Shown piece by piece: positions 62,201-64,000 of a stretch of 64,000 nucleotides of DNA. Origin of the DNA: Polytrichum commune (lineage: Eukaryota; Streptophyta; Polytrichopsida; Polytrichales; Polytrichaceae). Each line of letters begins with the position of its first letter. The first letter of the stretch is position 1. The notes below the pieces were generated by a model. It saw only the letters and a list, made by a program, of their open reading frames with translations. It did no database searches and was not told where the DNA came from. The position numbers were made by a program, and so were the translations under genes. The stretch covers positions 67,473,554 through 67,537,553 of the forward strand of contig OX485803.1 of the NCBI GenBank assembly GCA_950295325.1, read 5' to 3'.

Positions 62201-62660
62201 GGAGTCACCCACTGTAACAAACCTCTCACAGGTTTGTCACCTACTTTCACAATCACAATTATCAATCCAAATGACAAGTTTAACACTCAGTTTATTTTCC
62301 TTGTAACGTCAAATTACAATCCTAGGCCAAGTAGGTCTTGGTCTAAGCTCAACCACCCGACCATAGGAGAGAGACAAAAAAGATCCTCTCTCCTCCCCCG
62401 AGCTTCCTCTTATGCCGAAGCACTACATTCACTTTCTATTTTTTCATATAGTAAAAGTATTCTATTTATAGCTCTATCTTCTAGTTCTACTATGAATCTG
62501 TTATCTTTGGTTCTTCTAGAACCTTCTCCCATCTCTTATCTCAATCTCACTCTTCCAATTGGAATTGTCTAATACCAATTGGATTCATCTATCCTTCTTT
62601 CTAGTTGGAACTATCTAATTCCAACTTGGTTCATTCAACCATTCTTCTAGTTGGAACGGT

Positions 62661-64000
62661 CACTATGCCAAATACAGGCTTTTTTGACTGGGGTTTTCGA
62701 CTAAAAATGGTATAAAACCAGGTACTTGACTAGGACTACTGTAGTGGCAAAGTGAGTCAAATGCTTGTCAGGTCGGACCAGTCGCTTGCAACAAGTTGAC
62801 TATGGTTTATTATGTGGGCATTTCGTTCCCTATGCACGTTCCCAATGACCTTTTGGGACCTCGATTGGCACCGCCCTTGGGACCTCCTGTGTCTCGACTA
62901 CATATAGTCAAGTATTGTTGACTACCAGTAGTAAACATGTAGTGCCCACTCTAGTAAAGATAGTTATAATATCTTGACTATACCTAGTAAAAGCTTAGTC
63001 ATGTCAATAATTATGTCGCTTCACTAAGTCTAGTCATAATGATTTGTGTATAATCCAAATAAAACATAGTCATCTTTGCTACAACGTTCCACTATATTTA
63101 GTCACATTGGTGTGACTAAGATTAGTCAAGGGATTGTTCATGGTGGACACTCCTGGGTTTACCTTGACTAAAACTAGTCACACAATTGGCATTCAGCTGG
63201 CCTTAAAGATTGTCTTCTTCACTACTTGCAATCGTTTTAGTAATTGTTGTCAATTGGAAACTACTACGCATAGTCAACTCTCCTCATTCACTTTAGTCTT
63301 GCATTCTAGATTCATGACTGACTCTAGTCAGCCCATGTAAATTGTTCTGGTCTTCATTTTTAGCATTGCTATCACAAGTAGTCAAATTAATACGACTAGT
63401 GATAGAATTAGATGCATATCCATGTATGTGCAATCTGTACTACATGTATAACAAGCTCAGCTGCGACATGCGCAAACATTCTATAGAAACATTCACTTCT
63501 GGCAATCCATACACTGGTTCAAAAAGCATTTTATATTCAAAATAATCGTTCCTGGGTGTAGTCCTCCCATAAGCACATGCGGGTTCCTAGAACTAGTTCA
63601 AAACTAAACTGGTGGAGGCCGGCGCAAACATTCTGTGGGCCACAAAATAAACTGACCAACGGCATCACCGATTTTCGAGACCGGTGGATCATCTAGCATT
63701 AAGGGTTTATATAGCACATATCCGTCATCGTAGCTCTGCAGCACTGCCAAGGACACAGTTCCTTCAGCAATTACTACTCCGTGCAAAGTCCCCCCCGGAA
63801 GAGTCGTGACCCTCCCTTCCCCTACTAGAAGAGATTCCTCATCAACTCCTATTCCCATGATCTGTACTACGTCTCCTGCTACAAAGGGTAGCATTGCTTC
63901 AACCTCCTTCAATGTTTCTTTCTCCTACAAAGAAATTGACATGCTTCGGAGTTAGTATGAGCTACAACCATGGATACATGACTTGTCATTTGATTAATAA
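62661..64000. mobile_element. Left end of a CACTA (En/Spm) transposon, runs off window
   Basis: The terminus CACTATGCCAAATACAGGC at 62661 begins with the diagnostic CACTA. The next ~750 bp are packed with short motifs GACTA(N)TAGTCA in both orientations (for example near 62732, 62900, 62935, 63022, 63120, 63172, 63385), the kind of subterminal repeats that bind the CACTA accessory protein. A transposon-type exon follows at 63604-63924. The right terminus and target duplication are outside the window. Confidence 0.8.
63604..63924 (-). CDS. CACTA-associated ORF exon (DUF8039-like, tentative)
   Basis: An exon of 107 codons runs from an acceptor (TTCTTTGTAG|GAGAAAG) to a stop at 63604. It contains LPFVAGDVVQIMGIGVDEES, then GTLHGVVIAEG and the end KIGDAVGQFILWPTECLRRP. 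The ending (G-D-A-V-G-x-F-I-x-W-P) resembles the small domain at the C-terminus of plant CACTA transposon proteins. Upstream exons would be to the right, beyond the window. Confidence 0.5.
   Translation of the reverse strand, partial: EKETLKEVEAMLPFVAGDVVQIMGIGVDEESLLVGEGRVTTLPGGTLHGVVIAEGTVSLAVLQSYDDGYVLYKPLMLDDPPVSKIGDAVGQFILWPTECLRRPPPV

Overview
The window is nuclear DNA from a land plant, most likely a seed-free one (bryophyte, lycophyte or fern). Housekeeping genes with GT-AG introns sit in a long AT-rich, transposon-rich background. The best lineage clue is an intron-containing, apparently plastid-targeted MurF, an enzyme of the plastid peptidoglycan pathway that is complete in mosses and other early-diverging plants but absent from typical angiosperms. 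I cannot name the species.

Host genes: LSM6 (2362-3483, +), MurF (4614-7809, -), an LWD1/2-type WD40 clock protein (10033-11508, -), a secreted GH17 beta-1,3-glucanase (13371-14565, -), a broken protein kinase (20689-21937, -) and the proteasome assembly chaperone PSMG4 (34698-36855, -). I joined the exons by reading splice sites, and the joins give proteins of the expected family length. The rest of 1-37 kb is repeats: minisatellites, two copies of a ~500 bp MITE with 3 bp target duplications, a five-copy unexplained repeat array (16.1-18.4 kb), and mariner/pogo-type sequences.

Accessory half (37-64 kb): a pogo-like transposase remnant, an LTR-like stretch, and three relatives of a DUF7869-like protein family: a decayed copy (40.2-42.5 kb, -), an apparently intact two-exon gene of about 998 aa (55.7-58.8 kb, +) and an N-terminal fragment (60.8-61.3 kb, -). 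Between the first two lie an FCP1/HAD-like phosphatase ORF and a three-exon gene of about 1,340 codons with a ParB/DGQHR-like motif. The right edge enters a CACTA (En/Spm) element at 62661.

The standout signal is a dispersed 22 bp perfect or near-perfect palindrome (arm TTTACGAACG, two free bases, arm CGTTCGTAAA). I find 29 copies, all between 46.1 and 55.6 kb. They lie in intergenic arrays (one with a regular ~51 bp pitch), as a pair in each intron of the three-exon gene, inside its coding sequence, and in a dense cluster upstream of the intact DUF7869-like gene. A different 22 bp palindrome family lies upstream of the DUF7869-like fragment at 61 kb. This suggests that each member of this mobile family carries its own palindromic recognition site. 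That link is an inference; the palindromes themselves are plain in the sequence.
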